In this document: positions 5,355-5,875 of the stretch, one piece after another
Layout: each line of letters opens with the position of its first letter
How positions within the stretch are numbered: the first letter of the stretch is position 1
DNA from: GWB1-39-12 sp964435575
Lineage (GTDB): Bacteria > Patescibacteriota > Microgenomatia > UBA8517
Assembly (NCBI GenBank): GCA_964435575.1
Contig: CAYSZS010000037.1
Span: 1-5,875, forward strand
Direction: 5' to 3'
Length of the DNA: 5,875 nt
The notes under the pieces: generated by a model
What the model saw: the letters and a program-made list of their open reading frames with translations, nothing else
Database searches by the model: none
Told to the model about the DNA's origin: nothing
Program-made: the position numbers and the translations under genes

Positions 5355-5874
5355 GTAATTTTTCTATCTTTGTTTTCAAAATCCAAACCAACTTTTGTAA
5401 ATTTCCCTGCAATGCCCCCACCAATCCGTACATCGGGCTCGCAACAGTCCCCGTTAATTGTGCGAATAGAACCTCCTTTGCTGGGAGTTTGGCAAGCCTA
5501 ATAAGTTCTTCTTTATTTTGATGTCCTCCTTCGACAATGCCTACTTTGAAGCTAGGAATTTCGAATTCTAGAGAAAATTTATAAAGGACTTGAAGTGGAG
5601 CTATGGGGTCGGCCTCGGTAATTATCATGGCCGTTGGTCCGCTTAAGAGCGTGTCGGAGAGTGTATCCTCAGGAATTTTTGCCTCGGATCCGGCTCTTTT
5701 AAAAAGAGTGTTTTTGACTATAGACATTCCCGCGCTGATCTCTTTAAGTCGCTTTTTTAGTTCTTGTTGCATCTTCACCGTTAAACCCGTGTAATCGACC
5801 AATACGACAGAAGTGGCAGATTTGAGCTGCTCGGTTAGGTTGGCAACAAAAAATGGCTTTTCTGCTTTTTTCAT
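5344..5874 (-). CDS. rplJ: Large ribosomal subunit protein uL10 (L10)
   Basis: Base of the ribosomal stalk. It binds 23S rRNA with uL11 and carries the L7/L12 dimers on its C-terminal helix. The 176-aa product is full length. It shows VVLVDYTGLTVKMQQELKKRLKE (about 23-45), MSIVKNTLFKRA (50-61), a central LLSGPTAMIIT region and the segment SFKVGIVEGG. The long C-terminal helix (about 148-174, YGLVGALQGNLQKLVWILK onward) is the L7/L12 docking site. The ATG at 5874-5872 is one base from the window edge, so any ribosome site and the L10 autoregulatory leader lie outside. The last codons, Met-Ala-TGA, fall inside octamer-repeat copy 2, so the repeat has set or trimmed the C-terminus. Confidence 0.96.
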   Translation of the reverse strand: MKKAEKPFFVANLTEQLKSATSVVLVDYTGLTVKMQQELKKRLKEISAGMSIVKNTLFKRAGSEAKIPEDTLSDTLLSGPTAMIITEADPIAPLQVLYKFSLEFEIPSFKVGIVEGGHQNKEELIRLAKLPAKEVLFAQLTGTVASPMYGLVGALQGNLQKLVWILKTKIEKLQMA

Positions 5875-5875
5875 A

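Noticed and set aside
4814..5874. L10 or L7/L12 as the local substrate of the RimK-like ligases
   Set aside because: Their C-termini (QMA and VELK) do not resemble the Glu-Glu end known from the S6/RimK case, and adjacency to the stalk operon is convergent and probably incidental.

Overview
The window looks like a piece of a compact, AT-rich bacterial chromosome. It ends in the ribosomal-stalk genes rplJ-rplL on the minus strand. Facing them on the plus strand is a tightly packed five-gene cluster: a seven-helix membrane protein, three ATP-grasp ligases (one fused to a retropepsin-like protease) and a class I methyltransferase. Very short intergenic spaces, the lack of recognisable Shine-Dalgarno sites in the five-gene cluster, and octamer-repeat patches between genes suggest a Candidate Phyla Radiation (Patescibacteria) genome, perhaps Microgenomates. 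This placement is an inference from style, not proven. TGA is used as a stop (second cluster gene and rplJ), so the UGA=Gly code of Gracilibacteria/SR1 does not apply.

Layout. Positions 1-128 hold a possible gene tail and a promoter with a perfect TATAAT. Then come a 7TM protein of the transglutaminase-associated type (129-1034), an ATP-grasp/retropepsin fusion (1038-2375) and RimK-like ligase A (2372-3241), with junctions of +3 nt and -4 nt. A 75-bp octamer inverted-repeat patch (3245-3319) separates these from RimK-like ligase B (3316-4227), whose ATG lies inside the patch. The methyltransferase (4211-4813) overlaps ligase B by 17 nt. Its stop directly abuts the stop of convergent rplL (4814-5257, minus). 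A second octamer patch (5283-5354) lies between rplL and rplJ (5344-5874, minus) and supplies the last codons and stop of rplJ.

How the genes may work together. The 7TM protein, the alpha-L-glutamate-ligase-like ATP-grasp and the DTGA retropepsin form a trio known from comparative genomics of ATP-grasp amidoligase systems. In those systems the ligase is thought to attach amino acids to a peptide or protein and the peptidase to trim or reverse this. Here the ligase and peptidase are one polypeptide. The membrane protein has lost the usual inactive transglutaminase domain and carries only a signal peptide and a Pro/Thr-rich stalk. Two further RimK-type ligases and a methyltransferase follow. 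I read this as a membrane-linked peptide or amino-acid tagging pathway with three ligation steps, one proteolytic or editing step and one methyl cap. Its substrate is unknown and not visible in the window.
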